A stretch of 64,000 nt of DNA from contig NZ_CP091881.1 of assembly GCF_022163125.1 (NCBI RefSeq), positions 6,448,001 to 6,512,000 on the forward strand, written 5' to 3'. This document shows positions 43,041 to 51,592 of this stretch, one piece after another. The first letter of the stretch is position 1; every line of letters starts with the position of its first letter. Source of the stretch: Paenibacillus sp. HWE-109 (GTDB lineage Bacteria > Bacillota > Bacilli > Paenibacillales > NBRC-103111). Made by a program: the position numbers and the translations under genes. The notes under the pieces are model-generated. The model was given only the letters and a program-made list of their open reading frames with translations, was not told where the DNA came from and ran no database searches.

Positions 43041-44099
43041 TTACTCCTGTTGTGAATTATTCGTTGCCCATTTGTACGTAAGAAGTGCAGATAGGAAGAC
43101 TAATGCCAGACCCTGCCCCCAGCCTTGAATCCGCCCATGTGCGACCCCTTTATATCCCTCGGCGTCTTTCATTACCGCTGTTCCGGCAGATACATCCAGC
43201 ACAGTGCCGTTATGCGAAACTTTCGATACTATGGCAGGCACAGTCTTCTGAATATATTTATTGTACATAGGCGCGCCGATGGCTTCATTATACCGTATCA
43301 ATCCCGCAGCAAGACCCGCGGAGCCCGATGTTTCCTCATAGGCTGTTGGATCGTTCAGTACCGTATGCCAAAGCCCTTGATCGGATTGAAGCCGTACGAT
43401 GCTGCTGAGTTGATCGCGCAGCGAATCGTAAATTTTCATGTAGGACGGATGTGTAACTTCTACAAGATGCAGCGCTTCGGACATCGTATAAGCCGCCCAT
43501 GAATTGCCCCGCGCCCAATAAACGCCGGACATGTTGTTCTGAGCGATATGGTCCCAACCGTGTAGGTACAAATTCGTTTCCCGATCCTGCAAGAAACGCT
43601 CATGTGCATGGTACTGGAGCAAACCATCCTCCAGCCAATCGTTTCTGCGCAGCAGCGTTCCGATACGAATCAGAAAATAGCCGGCCATAAACATCGTATC
43701 CACCCAAGCTTGCTGCGGAAAATCGTAATTTTGCGAGACGGTATGCTGAAAAACGCCATCAGCGAATCGAACAGCATCCGTTCTCAGGAATTCCGCCATC
43801 TGGACAGCTGTTTCCAGATAACGTTCGGATTGGGTTTGCTCGTAAAGGGTAAGCAAGGTATGACCGATGGATACCGCGTTAACTGTTAATGGCGGAATGC
43901 CATCCTCGAACTGCTCATCGATCCATGCCCGTAGTGGTTCCAAATACTTCGTTTCACCCGTAGCCCGAAATGCTTGTCCTACTCCATAGAAAGCGACGCC
44001 GGCTGGCCAATCCCATGTCATATCCATCTGAAACGTTCTGTTTACAATCTGGTCGATCGCTTGTTTAATCTCCAATTCATTCATCGTTACGTATTTCAA
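43041..44099 (-). CDS. GH105 unsaturated rhamnogalacturonyl hydrolase-like protein
   Basis: About 352 aa, alpha6/alpha6-barrel of the GH88/GH105 class that removes the unsaturated uronic acid left by a lyase. Diagnostic stretches: WDWPAGVAFYGVGQAF, WVDTMFMAGYFLIRIG (Asp candidate), HGWDHIAQNNMSGVYWARGNSWAAY and ETSGSAGLAAGLIRY. It appears to start at TTG overlapping the YetA-like stop codon (TTGA) with GGGAGA nine bases upstream; the ATG at 44084 has no ribosome site. B. subtilis YteR and YesR have the same role. Cytoplasmic, acting after import. Confidence 0.9.
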   Translation of the reverse strand: MKYVTMNELEIKQAIDQIVNRTFQMDMTWDWPAGVAFYGVGQAFRATGETKYLEPLRAWIDEQFEDGIPPLTVNAVSIGHTLLTLYEQTQSERYLETAVQMAEFLRTDAVRFADGVFQHTVSQNYDFPQQAWVDTMFMAGYFLIRIGTLLRRNDWLEDGLLQYHAHERFLQDRETNLYLHGWDHIAQNNMSGVYWARGNSWAAYTMSEALHLVEVTHPSYMKIYDSLRDQLSSIVRLQSDQGLWHTVLNDPTAYEETSGSAGLAAGLIRYNEAIGAPMYNKYIQKTVPAIVSKVSHNGTVLDVSAGTAVMKDAEGYKGVAHGRIQGWGQGLALVFLSALLTYKWATNNSQQE

Positions 44100-46705
44100 A
44101 ACCGTTCATCTCCCATCGGCAGTTCGTTTCCAATCAGCTCCAGACATAGGATCGCATTCAATGACCATTGCGATGTGACGTTCGTCGTGATGGTTGGCAG
44201 TTCATGAATAGGTCGAACATAGGCGAGCTCAGGCACTGGATACGTGCGTGTTGCGTCCTCACTTTCACCCGGCAGACGATTCTCCATAAGGATACGCCAT
44301 GTTTTCACAGCCAATTCCGTATTGCCGCGCCTATTGGCAGCGTAAGCAGCCATCCCTGCCGCAAACATCGGCCAGCTGAACTTGTCAGCATGCAGAATAC
44401 CATTCGTGCGGGCTAACCTCTCTTCAGGTTCTAGGTAATAGAATTCCCCAAATTCTACGAGCATGTCGTCCCACTCCGGATCGGAAAGCAGGTGTGCAAG
44501 CTCGATCCACACTTGCGGAGCACCGAAAGAAACGACCATGTGATACGCGTAATTACCGTCGCTGATATGGGTAAGAGTTCCGCTGTTGGGATCGTATCCG
44601 AATGTAGTTCCTGATAAAAGCCGGAAGGGTGCAGCCTTCAAATTCTTAATCCCTTGCAGAATCTTATCCCGGTATTGAGAAGTCTCGAAGCGCTCCCATT
44701 GCGACATCCAATTGGAACTGAAGGCTGCCCAGTCCGGGCCGCTCCTCACGTGGGTTGGATGTTCATCCTTCGGGAAATAGGCTCGCATCGGGTCAATGAC
44801 AACGGTCGCGAAATCGGCGTCAGCCACCTCCGCCAAAATATCGCCAATTCGTTCATCTGCTGTCAAGAAGTAATAATACCGGTGCAGTCCTGCCATGGCG
44901 ATACGCGCTTCCTTGCAACCGCAGCCCCAGTGAACGACGTTATGTCGAGAACCGAGCCCGGCATATTCGCCCAAATGATACATATCGACTTCACTCGTAT
45001 GACGCGTCATAGCTTCGGCCATGCGGAACAAATCGGCTCGGCCCGATCGCAAGAAGGAAAGCCATAGCCAGATATTCGGCACAAGCTCCGTATTCTGCCA
45101 GGCAAATCCGCCTACATCGTATCTCCATTCATGTCTTACGTCATCATACGTATGCATGAAATCCCCATAATCCCAGAAACCGTACCACCTTCGTTGTTCG
45201 ACCTCCTGCTTGTAGAAGCTCAGGCAGGCGTCGAGTTGCTCTTCCATCCAAGCTTTGGCAGGCGTACTGCGGTCAGGCAGGCTCCAGATACCGAATACGT
45301 TCGTATCATGATAACGTGCTGGTTCGCAGATGAGCTGCGGCAGGGCTTGAACATGTTCGGTCATATCAGCAAGTTCCGCAGCTGTCGGAGTCCCCTCGCA
45401 GCACCAAAGCATAAGCTCGTTCGTATTACCGATTCCATAAGGTGTGCTGCCCAGCTCTTCCGCTCCTTCATAGGCGGATTCCACATGTGTTGCCGTATCA
45501 TAATGGCGCATATCCATAGCCGCCGCATCCGGCGACCAGAACCAGAGCGTTAGCTTGGCCTCATCTGTCGTCATCCCGGTTACTTCCAGAGATGCAGGGT
45601 GCTTCTGCCAAAAATTGCGCAGCCCGGCTGCAAGTCCGCCGTAAGCGTCTCCGGCATATGCGAGCCCTCTCGAACGATTGCCGCTGACGGCCTTCACCCA
45701 ACTGCATGCTCCATTGGTTTGTTTGACAACAGCATAAGAGTCGGCGGAAAGTTGAGTTAACTTGTAGCTGTCCCATGAAGCGGAATCATCCAGCAGCCTC
45801 TTGAAGTTGGCATCCTTCTCTGGATCGAAGACTATCGGCTCACCGGCTTGCTGCTGCCGGAACATATCCGTATAGACGCCCTTCGTTCGCCATGTTGACA
45901 AGTGACGGGGCGATTCACTGAAAAAGCCAGTATCGCCGGCAAAACGAACATACCTGTTATACAGGGGGGCCGTCAGCGGCAAACCGAACGAAATGCCAAG
46001 CCCTTTCACGAAATCCTCCTGCGGATTTCCATCGAATAAGAAGGTATGAACAATCCGAATCGATGCTTGGTTGGCATAGAAATATAGACGCAGTCTGAAG
46101 GGGAGCCATGAACGATTGCCTGCCCTGGAGAGATGCCCGCCCTCCACCATAAGTACGACGCGTGAAGGGCCCATCTGTTCAATCATTACGGATGTGACCT
46201 CGCCGCTGAATGATTCTTCCTGGTAAACACGGCCGCTCGCTGTCGTCCGCCGCTCCTCACGCATACAAACAAGCGAACCTTCCGAGCTGATTAACTTCTC
46301 TCCCTGATAGAGAGCGCGGATTAATGCCTTTCCCTGCTTACCTACGATACATCGGATTACACCGGTATCGACGGTCACTTCATCAGCAGATTGTGTAACC
46401 TTCAGGTGTGAATCTGCCTGGTACGCTTTAGACTCTTCATCCACAGCTTGCAGTAAATAGCCTTCACTTTCTGGCTTGTTGAACGACGCAGCGTGCGCTG
46501 TCCACTTCACACTCCCGTCAGGCCAATAGGCTGTTGGCCAACTCTGAATCTTCAATGGATCTCCTGACGGATTCATCAGGGTGAACGAACTGGCTTTCAG
46601 CCGATCCAATTCACCTTGAGGCCAAGGTACTCCCCAAGTAACGCCGCAAGAGTTCGGGAGCGCTTTTTCCAGCCAATGCACGCGGACTTGCTTGATCTGT
46701 TCCAT
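44096..46705 (-). CDS. YetA-like exo-rhamnogalacturonan lyase family protein
   Basis: Large protein of about 869 aa with no signal peptide, similar in size and features to B. subtilis YetA, encoded next to lplABCD. Recognisable stretches are GVTWGVPWPQGEL near the N terminus, WYGFWDYGDFMHTYDDVRHEWRYDVGGFAWQNTE and HNVVHWGCGCKEARIA in the centre. The family is annotated as exo-rhamnogalacturonan lyase-like, but the catalytic residues were not identified here. First gene after the regulator; it overlaps the GH105 gene. The two likely process rhamnogalacturonan-type oligomers in sequence. Confidence 0.83.
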   Translation of the reverse strand: MEQIKQVRVHWLEKALPNSCGVTWGVPWPQGELDRLKASSFTLMNPSGDPLKIQSWPTAYWPDGSVKWTAHAASFNKPESEGYLLQAVDEESKAYQADSHLKVTQSADEVTVDTGVIRCIVGKQGKALIRALYQGEKLISSEGSLVCMREERRTTASGRVYQEESFSGEVTSVMIEQMGPSRVVLMVEGGHLSRAGNRSWLPFRLRLYFYANQASIRIVHTFLFDGNPQEDFVKGLGISFGLPLTAPLYNRYVRFAGDTGFFSESPRHLSTWRTKGVYTDMFRQQQAGEPIVFDPEKDANFKRLLDDSASWDSYKLTQLSADSYAVVKQTNGACSWVKAVSGNRSRGLAYAGDAYGGLAAGLRNFWQKHPASLEVTGMTTDEAKLTLWFWSPDAAAMDMRHYDTATHVESAYEGAEELGSTPYGIGNTNELMLWCCEGTPTAAELADMTEHVQALPQLICEPARYHDTNVFGIWSLPDRSTPAKAWMEEQLDACLSFYKQEVEQRRWYGFWDYGDFMHTYDDVRHEWRYDVGGFAWQNTELVPNIWLWLSFLRSGRADLFRMAEAMTRHTSEVDMYHLGEYAGLGSRHNVVHWGCGCKEARIAMAGLHRYYYFLTADERIGDILAEVADADFATVVIDPMRAYFPKDEHPTHVRSGPDWAAFSSNWMSQWERFETSQYRDKILQGIKNLKAAPFRLLSGTTFGYDPNSGTLTHISDGNYAYHMVVSFGAPQVWIELAHLLSDPEWDDMLVEFGEFYYLEPEERLARTNGILHADKFSWPMFAAGMAAYAANRRGNTELAVKTWRILMENRLPGESEDATRTYPVPELAYVRPIHELPTITTNVTSQWSLNAILCLELIGNELPMGDERF

Positions 46706-46847
46706 TTCTCATGTACCCCTTTCCGGATTTATTTGGTTCCTTGGTTCCAGATTAGTAGCTGGGGGAATTTCCATCAATGACACTTTCTAACACCCTATAG
46801 GACGGGATATTTCACTTTTTTGCGGAATTAAGACTTTTTTTCAAACA

Positions 46848-46875
46848 CAAAAAAACCGCCTCTATAGGCGGTTTT
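46848..46875 (-). terminator. Terminator of the AraC regulator gene
   Basis: On the minus strand AAAACCGCC, loop TATAGA, GGCGGTTTT followed by more T residues; 15 bp after the regulator stop. It separates the regulator transcript from the yetA-like operon. Confidence 0.88.
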
Positions 46876-46889
46876 GCAGGATGACGCGA

Positions 46890-49187
46890 TTAGTTTCTGT
46901 TTAACTCCCGATATCGACTTGGCGTTATGCCTTCTTGTTTCTTGAAAATGCGGTTAAAATAGCTTGGCTGATAGCCTGCCATTTCGGCAATGTCATTGAT
47001 TTTCATATCCGTATCACGTAAAAGCTCCTTCGCTTTGCCGATACGAAGCTCGGTTAAATAGTCAATAAAATTTTTGCCGCTGACCTGCTTGAATAATTTG
47101 CTTAGCGCAACCGTATTCGTGCCCGCGTAATCAGCGCAGCTGTCCAGCGATATATCCTTCATGTAATTGGTCTGCAGATAAATCATTGTAATTTCTACTG
47201 TCTTCTTCATTTGTGCATCAGATCGGGATTCCAGCTCCAGCATGAATGGACTCACTACTTTATCGTGGAACCAGGAGATCATTTTCTGCGGGTCTCCGAT
47301 TTGCATAAGTTGTTCGTATAAATTAGCCGATTTAAATATTCGGTTTGGATCCAAGTTCGCAAGCCGAATCGCATGCAGGATACTTCCCAACAATTGAAGC
47401 ATGCCTTGCTGAATATCGATCACCTTGGCTCCGCGTTCGAGCAATTCGTCCATAAAAGCCTGAATAAGCTGCTTCGCTTCTTCAATGTGACCGACCCGGA
47501 TCGCTTGAATAATCTCTCTTTCGAGTGCGAATGGATAATGAATTTCATGGTTCTCTTTCTCGAGTTCATCCAGCGTTTCCAGATCGATAATTTGGTTAAG
47601 GCTTTCGAAACGACGTCTGCTGGATGCCTGCATCGCTTCCTCGAAACGGGAGGGCACATGCACAATAGACAAAGCAAAATTGCCGATGGTAACCGATACG
47701 TACATTTTCAGCGTGTTATGAATTCCTTGAGTCAGTTCTTGGCTGAACGTTCTAATTACTTCTGGCTTTTCAATTCCTTCTGAAAGAATAATGAGGATAC
47801 CAATGGACAAATCGTGAAAGTTCAACACTTCTGCTTGTTCGAACCGACTCGACGCCAGCTCCTTCGTAATATTGGCAGCAGCGAAAGTGACCAACCCTTC
47901 GTCGCCGGACGAGAAGCGCCCCTCCAAATTTTCAAACCCGCTCAATTGAATATACAGCATGGCGTATTGCCGATTGTCCACTGACCTTCCAAAATTGCGC
48001 ATTCGCTCCAGGAGAGCTTGCTCGGAGTATGAATAGAGATACCCTTGAACAAGTTGCAGCAGGAAGCCTTCCTTAAGATGCGGGAGCTGTTCCTCCAGCT
48101 TATTCTGAAGCGTCATACTCTCTCGAGTTAAATTCAGCCATTCTTTCTCAATAATCTTAAAATCATCATTTTGTTCTTTCCGGAGCGCCGCTATGCCTGT
48201 CTTCCCCGTTAGCAAGTTGACTAACTGTGCGATAGGTGAATAGATACGCCGGGAAGCCAGCCAAGATAAAACGAACGCGAGTAGCAGCATCGCGATGCTT
48301 AGCGTCAAAACCAATTGAGAAATAAAAACGACCGGCTTGGTAATTGCGCTGATCGGCGAAGCCGTGACATACGTCCAAGTGGTACCGACGCGTGACATGG
48401 TACCGAACGCTACCGTATACGTCGCTTGGTTCCATTCAAACAGGAATGAGCCTGATTGGGTCTTCCTGGCCAGCACCTCACGCTTAATAGCTTCATCCAG
48501 TTGCGATGCTGGCCCTCTCCCCGAACTAGACAGCAATCGATCGCCATTTTCCTCCAATAGAAACGTTCCCCCGTCGGTATACGGGGCCAACGTTTGCAGC
48601 AATTTGGCGACCTTCTCGGTGTCGAGCCGAACTGCAATGACGCCAAATGGGTTCTCGTTGGTTTCAGGTATCTTCACCATTAACGACAGGGCGTTATCAC
48701 GTGGAAAACCGGATTCCGAAGTATGCTGAGACCAGAAAACCTTCTTATCAATCGCGAGCAAACTCCTATATCCTTCGATCTGCACAGCGCTCGTTATTGC
48801 TTCATACTGCGGATGAAACCGCACCGGGGCTGCCCCTTCCAAGAATAACTCGGTTTCCAAAGCAAGTGGATTGGCGCCTTTCATATTAGCTAGTGTCTGC
48901 GTCATGTTGCGAGCAATCTCGAAATCACGCGATAGAGTTAGACTTGCTAATGAGTAACTAAAACTGGGATCGAAAGCCCAGTGCATAACCGACGTCTCCA
49001 AATAAGCGAACTGCTCGTCAATGTTAGCTGCTCTTAGCTGAATCTGTTTATTATGCATTTGGAGCAGCTCATTTTCCAGACGCCCTCCAGCCAGCCAATA
49101 AATGAAACCTCCGAAGATAAGCCCAGGAATACTGGAAATAAGGAGAATCATGATCCAATTATTTCGAAAGCGCTTACTTTTGAACAC
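46890..49187 (-). CDS. Membrane-bound AraC regulator (YesS-like, Cache sensor)
   Basis: About 765 aa one-component regulator. N-terminal membrane helix (about 12-34), extracellular Cache-like sensor region (about 40-280), second helix (about 283-308), HAMP-like linker, a long middle domain, and a C-terminal AraC DNA-binding domain: CADYAGTNTVALSKLFKQVSG and INDIAEMAGYQPSYFNRIFKKQEG. B. subtilis YesS, regulator of rhamnogalacturonan genes, has this plan. It starts at GTG; a cre-like sequence lies within its first codons. It most likely activates the downstream yetA-lpl operon in response to extracellular sugar. Confidence 0.9.
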   Translation of the reverse strand: MFKSKRFRNNWIMILLISSIPGLIFGGFIYWLAGGRLENELLQMHNKQIQLRAANIDEQFAYLETSVMHWAFDPSFSYSLASLTLSRDFEIARNMTQTLANMKGANPLALETELFLEGAAPVRFHPQYEAITSAVQIEGYRSLLAIDKKVFWSQHTSESGFPRDNALSLMVKIPETNENPFGVIAVRLDTEKVAKLLQTLAPYTDGGTFLLEENGDRLLSSSGRGPASQLDEAIKREVLARKTQSGSFLFEWNQATYTVAFGTMSRVGTTWTYVTASPISAITKPVVFISQLVLTLSIAMLLLAFVLSWLASRRIYSPIAQLVNLLTGKTGIAALRKEQNDDFKIIEKEWLNLTRESMTLQNKLEEQLPHLKEGFLLQLVQGYLYSYSEQALLERMRNFGRSVDNRQYAMLYIQLSGFENLEGRFSSGDEGLVTFAAANITKELASSRFEQAEVLNFHDLSIGILIILSEGIEKPEVIRTFSQELTQGIHNTLKMYVSVTIGNFALSIVHVPSRFEEAMQASSRRRFESLNQIIDLETLDELEKENHEIHYPFALEREIIQAIRVGHIEEAKQLIQAFMDELLERGAKVIDIQQGMLQLLGSILHAIRLANLDPNRIFKSANLYEQLMQIGDPQKMISWFHDKVVSPFMLELESRSDAQMKKTVEITMIYLQTNYMKDISLDSCADYAGTNTVALSKLFKQVSGKNFIDYLTELRIGKAKELLRDTDMKINDIAEMAGYQPSYFNRIFKKQEGITPSRYRELNRN
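49165..49178. promoter_or_regulatory. Candidate cre (CcpA) site inside regulator 5' end
   Basis: CGAAAGCGCTTACT matches cre consensus TGWAARCGYTWNCW at 13 of 14 positions. It overlaps codons 4-8 of the AraC regulator, where CcpA could act as a roadblock. Confidence 0.55.
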
Positions 49188-49345
49188 AAAATCACTTCCC
49201 CTGATATCCGTATGTATGAGCTTAACAATGTGTCTTTATCTGGCAGGTATGCTTAATATTTAATAATTCGCCTAATTCGATCATTTCCCTTTATTGATTT
49301 AATCTGATATTGGGATTTGATTCAGATCCCTCTCCCCCCCTGAGT

Positions 49346-49523
49346 GGGAACTATGATCCTCTATTTCCCAAAAAGCCGACACTTCCGCAAGCAAAAGGGA
49401 ACTATGATCCTCTATTTTACGCAATTCAGCCAAAATGGAAGCATTTAGGGGCAAATAAGACCCTGTAGTTCCCTCTCTAGTCAAAATCAGCTCATTTCGC
49501 TCAAATAGCACCCTGTAGTTCCC
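49346..49523. repeat. Four-hairpin repeat cassette (two forward, two reverse)
   Basis: Non-coding. Forward units GGGAAC-TAT-GATCC then TCTATTT begin at 49346 and 49397; reverse units (AAATA-N-G...GTAGTTCCC) begin at 49453 and 49503. Spacings are 51, 56 and 50 bp, the same layout as in the 290-bp array at 7.3-8.6 kb. It lies in the gap upstream of the AraC regulator. Confidence 0.85.
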
Positions 49524-49732
49524 CTACACGATGGCTTCAATCTCGTTTTGTTGCCAGACAGCTTACCAAGTGCAATGAGGGATGAAACTGCCTCTTTTCC
49601 TTCCATACCTGGGATGAATAAGCTGCATGATCCTACTTTCCGCTCATGATCTACATTCGCTATATTGCCCCCTTTCGCTAACAGGAGCATTCCAAACAAA
49701 TTCGCGTTTGGGGGTAGGCGCAACTCAGGATA
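49524..49732. other. Non-coding spacer without recognised features
   Basis: About 200 bp between the hairpin cassette and the repeat pair that hosts the IS66 element. Open frames here have no ribosome sites and no recognisable product; nothing else was seen. Confidence 0.5.
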
Positions 49733-49840
49733 AGAGTCTCGAAAGACTGCTATTTCCCAAAATGAGCCGATTTCGGCGCGTATAAGAGCTCCTAGGGGCT
49801 TTTATTTATTAATATGGAGGAGTTTGAGTGGAATTGGGTG
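49733..49840. repeat. Hairpin-YTATTT repeat unit next to the IS66 element
   Basis: AGTCTcgaAAGACT hairpin then GCTATTTCCCAAAATGAGCC, later GAGCTCCTAGGGGCTTTTATTT. A diverged second unit, split by the IS66 element, continues at 49847-49859 and 51413-51508. Confidence 0.7.
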
Positions 49841-49851
49841 ACGATTAGAGT

Positions 49852-49859
49852 CTCCAAAG
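49852..49859. repeat. IS66 target site duplication, left
   Basis: CTCCAAAG, repeated at 51405-51412. An 8-bp duplication is the rule for IS66-family elements. Confidence 0.88.
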
Positions 49860-49863
49860 GTTA

Positions 49864-51322
49864 CTACTTACCTTCTTCCAAACGCGGAAAACGAAACTCC
49901 CCACGAAAAGTAACAATAAGCGTCGAGAGTACAGGTAAATTTTGTTTACGAAGGGTTGAAATGAAGCCGCGCGCGCGGGCGAACTGATGAGCCCCGTCCC
50001 AGGTACGGAATAAGCCGGAGACTTTGGCTTTGACCTTGGCCATCCGCAAGTCTCGTTCGGCGACATTGTTGTCAAAAGGAACACGGACATCTTGAATAAA
50101 CCGGTTGAATAAACCGGAGAATCGGTTCCTTGTGACGACGGAAACGTTCACCCAGATTGGCCGATTTACTTTTGCTTTGCCTGCCTTGCGGTCCGGTTTT
50201 GGCTTTGGTACGCCCTTGATTCCATTCCAGCTCGCCCTGCTGCAGGATGTCATCGTACCAATTCTCTAGCCATTTAACCGTACTCGGAGCTAAGCAGCAC
50301 AAGACTTTACGGGCGGCTAGCGTGAGACGCCAGGCTACTTGTAGCAAGCGTTTCATCTGCACGGCCCACTGGTGATGATCATAATCGGCGATTCCTTGGC
50401 ATTCCCGCAGTAAGTGCGCATTGCATAAGGCATGCTGGAACGTGTATTTTTCTTTAAAATACGGCCCGTTGCAGTCATGCACTAGAATGCCCGAGTAAGC
50501 CGGCAGCAGACCGATGGCATCAAAAGCGAGGGTGCCCCGGTTTTCGTGAACCGCCTGGAACGTCCAGTCCACATTAGAGAGGGTGTGCAGCCATCGCTGT
50601 TTGCCATCGACGTGAATGCCGGTTTCATCAGCGTGCAAAACATCGGCATTCAGCAGGTTTTGGCGAATTTGTTCCTCATAGGGACCTAGCTGCTTGTGCG
50701 ATTTCTTCAAATGGGCGATGACCGTAGCCTCGCTCAGCGAATGCCCGGTCAGGTCCGCAAACATCTCGCTCACCCTTTTCAGTGGAATCATATGGTACGC
50801 ACTCACATACACGATCCAGCCCGTAACACCAGCTCCATATTGGACAGAGGCGCTGACATGCGACGGAAAAGCAGCCTGATGAACCCCGCTACACTGCGGG
50901 CAGCAGCTCGTATGAGCGCGAAACTCGGTTGTCTGGATGCGTGGTTCAGGCAGATCGATCTGCTGACGCCGGTCGTAGCCTATACAGTTCTCCTGGTCCA
51001 TTGGAGCATGACACGCAGGGCAGGTAGTTAGGCAAAAGTCGAGGATGGCATCCGGATCATCCACCATACTAAGTGTGTGTCCTTCATGACCTAGGGGTGC
51101 TCCCTTTTTGCCACCAGCGATGCGGGAGTTTGCGGGCTTACGAAACCCGTCACTTGAAGGCGGCTTGCTACTATTCTTGCTGTTAAGCCCTAGCTGGCGC
51201 TCCAACTCGGCTACTCTGTTTTCCAGTTCAGTGATCCGTTCTAGCAGTTTCGTAATGACCTTCTCGATTTGATCTGGACTACTGTGGCTAATTTGTTTGA
51301 TTTCTTCGAGGCTCATTTTCAT
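49864..51322 (-). pseudogene. IS66-family transposase, frameshifted
   Basis: TnpC-like transposase. The first frame (51322 to about 50118) holds an N-terminal coiled coil (ITELENRVAELERQLGLNSKNSSKPPSSDG), a zinc-finger-like CPACH...CCPQCSG, and the DDE core starting VLHADETGIHVDGKQRWLH with ILVHDCNGPYF and ALCNAHLLRE. The C-terminal part (FDNNVAERDLRMAKVKAKVSGLFRTWDGA) continues in another frame to 49864. The cause is a 13-bp tandem duplication at 50092-50117. Removing one copy would restore LRFIQDVRVPFDNN and a protein of about 480 aa. Confidence 0.9.
50092..50117. repeat. 13-bp tandem duplication inactivating the IS66 transposase
   Basis: TTGAATAAACCGG occurs twice in direct succession. 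Thirteen extra bases shift the frame by one and truncate the transposase before its last catalytic block. Confidence 0.9.
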
Positions 51323-51404
51323 CCTGATCCCTCTTCTCCATTAAATTCGTTAAGTATTCTTAACCAATTTTTAGGGGTTTGAATAAGGGGACCTAAGTAG
51401 TAAC

Positions 51405-51412
51405 CTCCAAAG
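51405..51412. repeat. IS66 target site duplication, right
   Basis: CTCCAAAG, identical to 49852-49859. Confidence 0.88.
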
Positions 51413-51508
51413 ACCCCTATTCCCCAAAATGAACCGCTTTTGGCACGTATAAGAGCTTCTAGAAGCTCTTATTTCTTTGGTTCGAGGAGCCTTTGGGGTG
51501 AACTATTA
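51413..51508. repeat. Second hairpin-YTATTT unit, right part
   Basis: Continuation of the unit interrupted by IS66: CCCCTATTCCCCAAAATGAA, then a perfect 22-bp palindrome at 51450-51471 (half-site TAAGAGCTTCT) followed by TTTC. Parallels 49754-49840. Confidence 0.7.
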
Positions 51509-51515
51509 GCTATAA

Positions 51516-51567
51516 GAAAAAAAGAGGCTGCCCCAAGGTCTTTTCAGACTCCTTGTGAGACAGCCTC
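51516..51567 (-). terminator. Terminator of the SLH-anchored enzyme gene
   Basis: On the minus strand GAGGCTG...CAGCCTC with an inner imperfect stem is followed by seven T residues; 26 bp after the stop at 51593. Confidence 0.85.
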
Positions 51568-51592
51568 TTCCTGTTAATCAAAATTCGAATCC

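Larger units (their letters stand above)
49860..51404 (-). mobile_element. IS66-family (single-ORF type) insertion sequence
   Basis: 1545-bp element with terminal repeats GTTACTACTTA (49860) and its complement TAAGTAGTAAC (51394-51404), flanked by 8-bp direct repeats CTCCAAAG. Only a TnpC-like transposase is encoded, as in the ISBst12-like subgroup. The transposase frame is broken by a 13-bp tandem duplication, so this copy is probably inactive by itself. It interrupts the second of two related intergenic repeat units. Confidence 0.9.
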
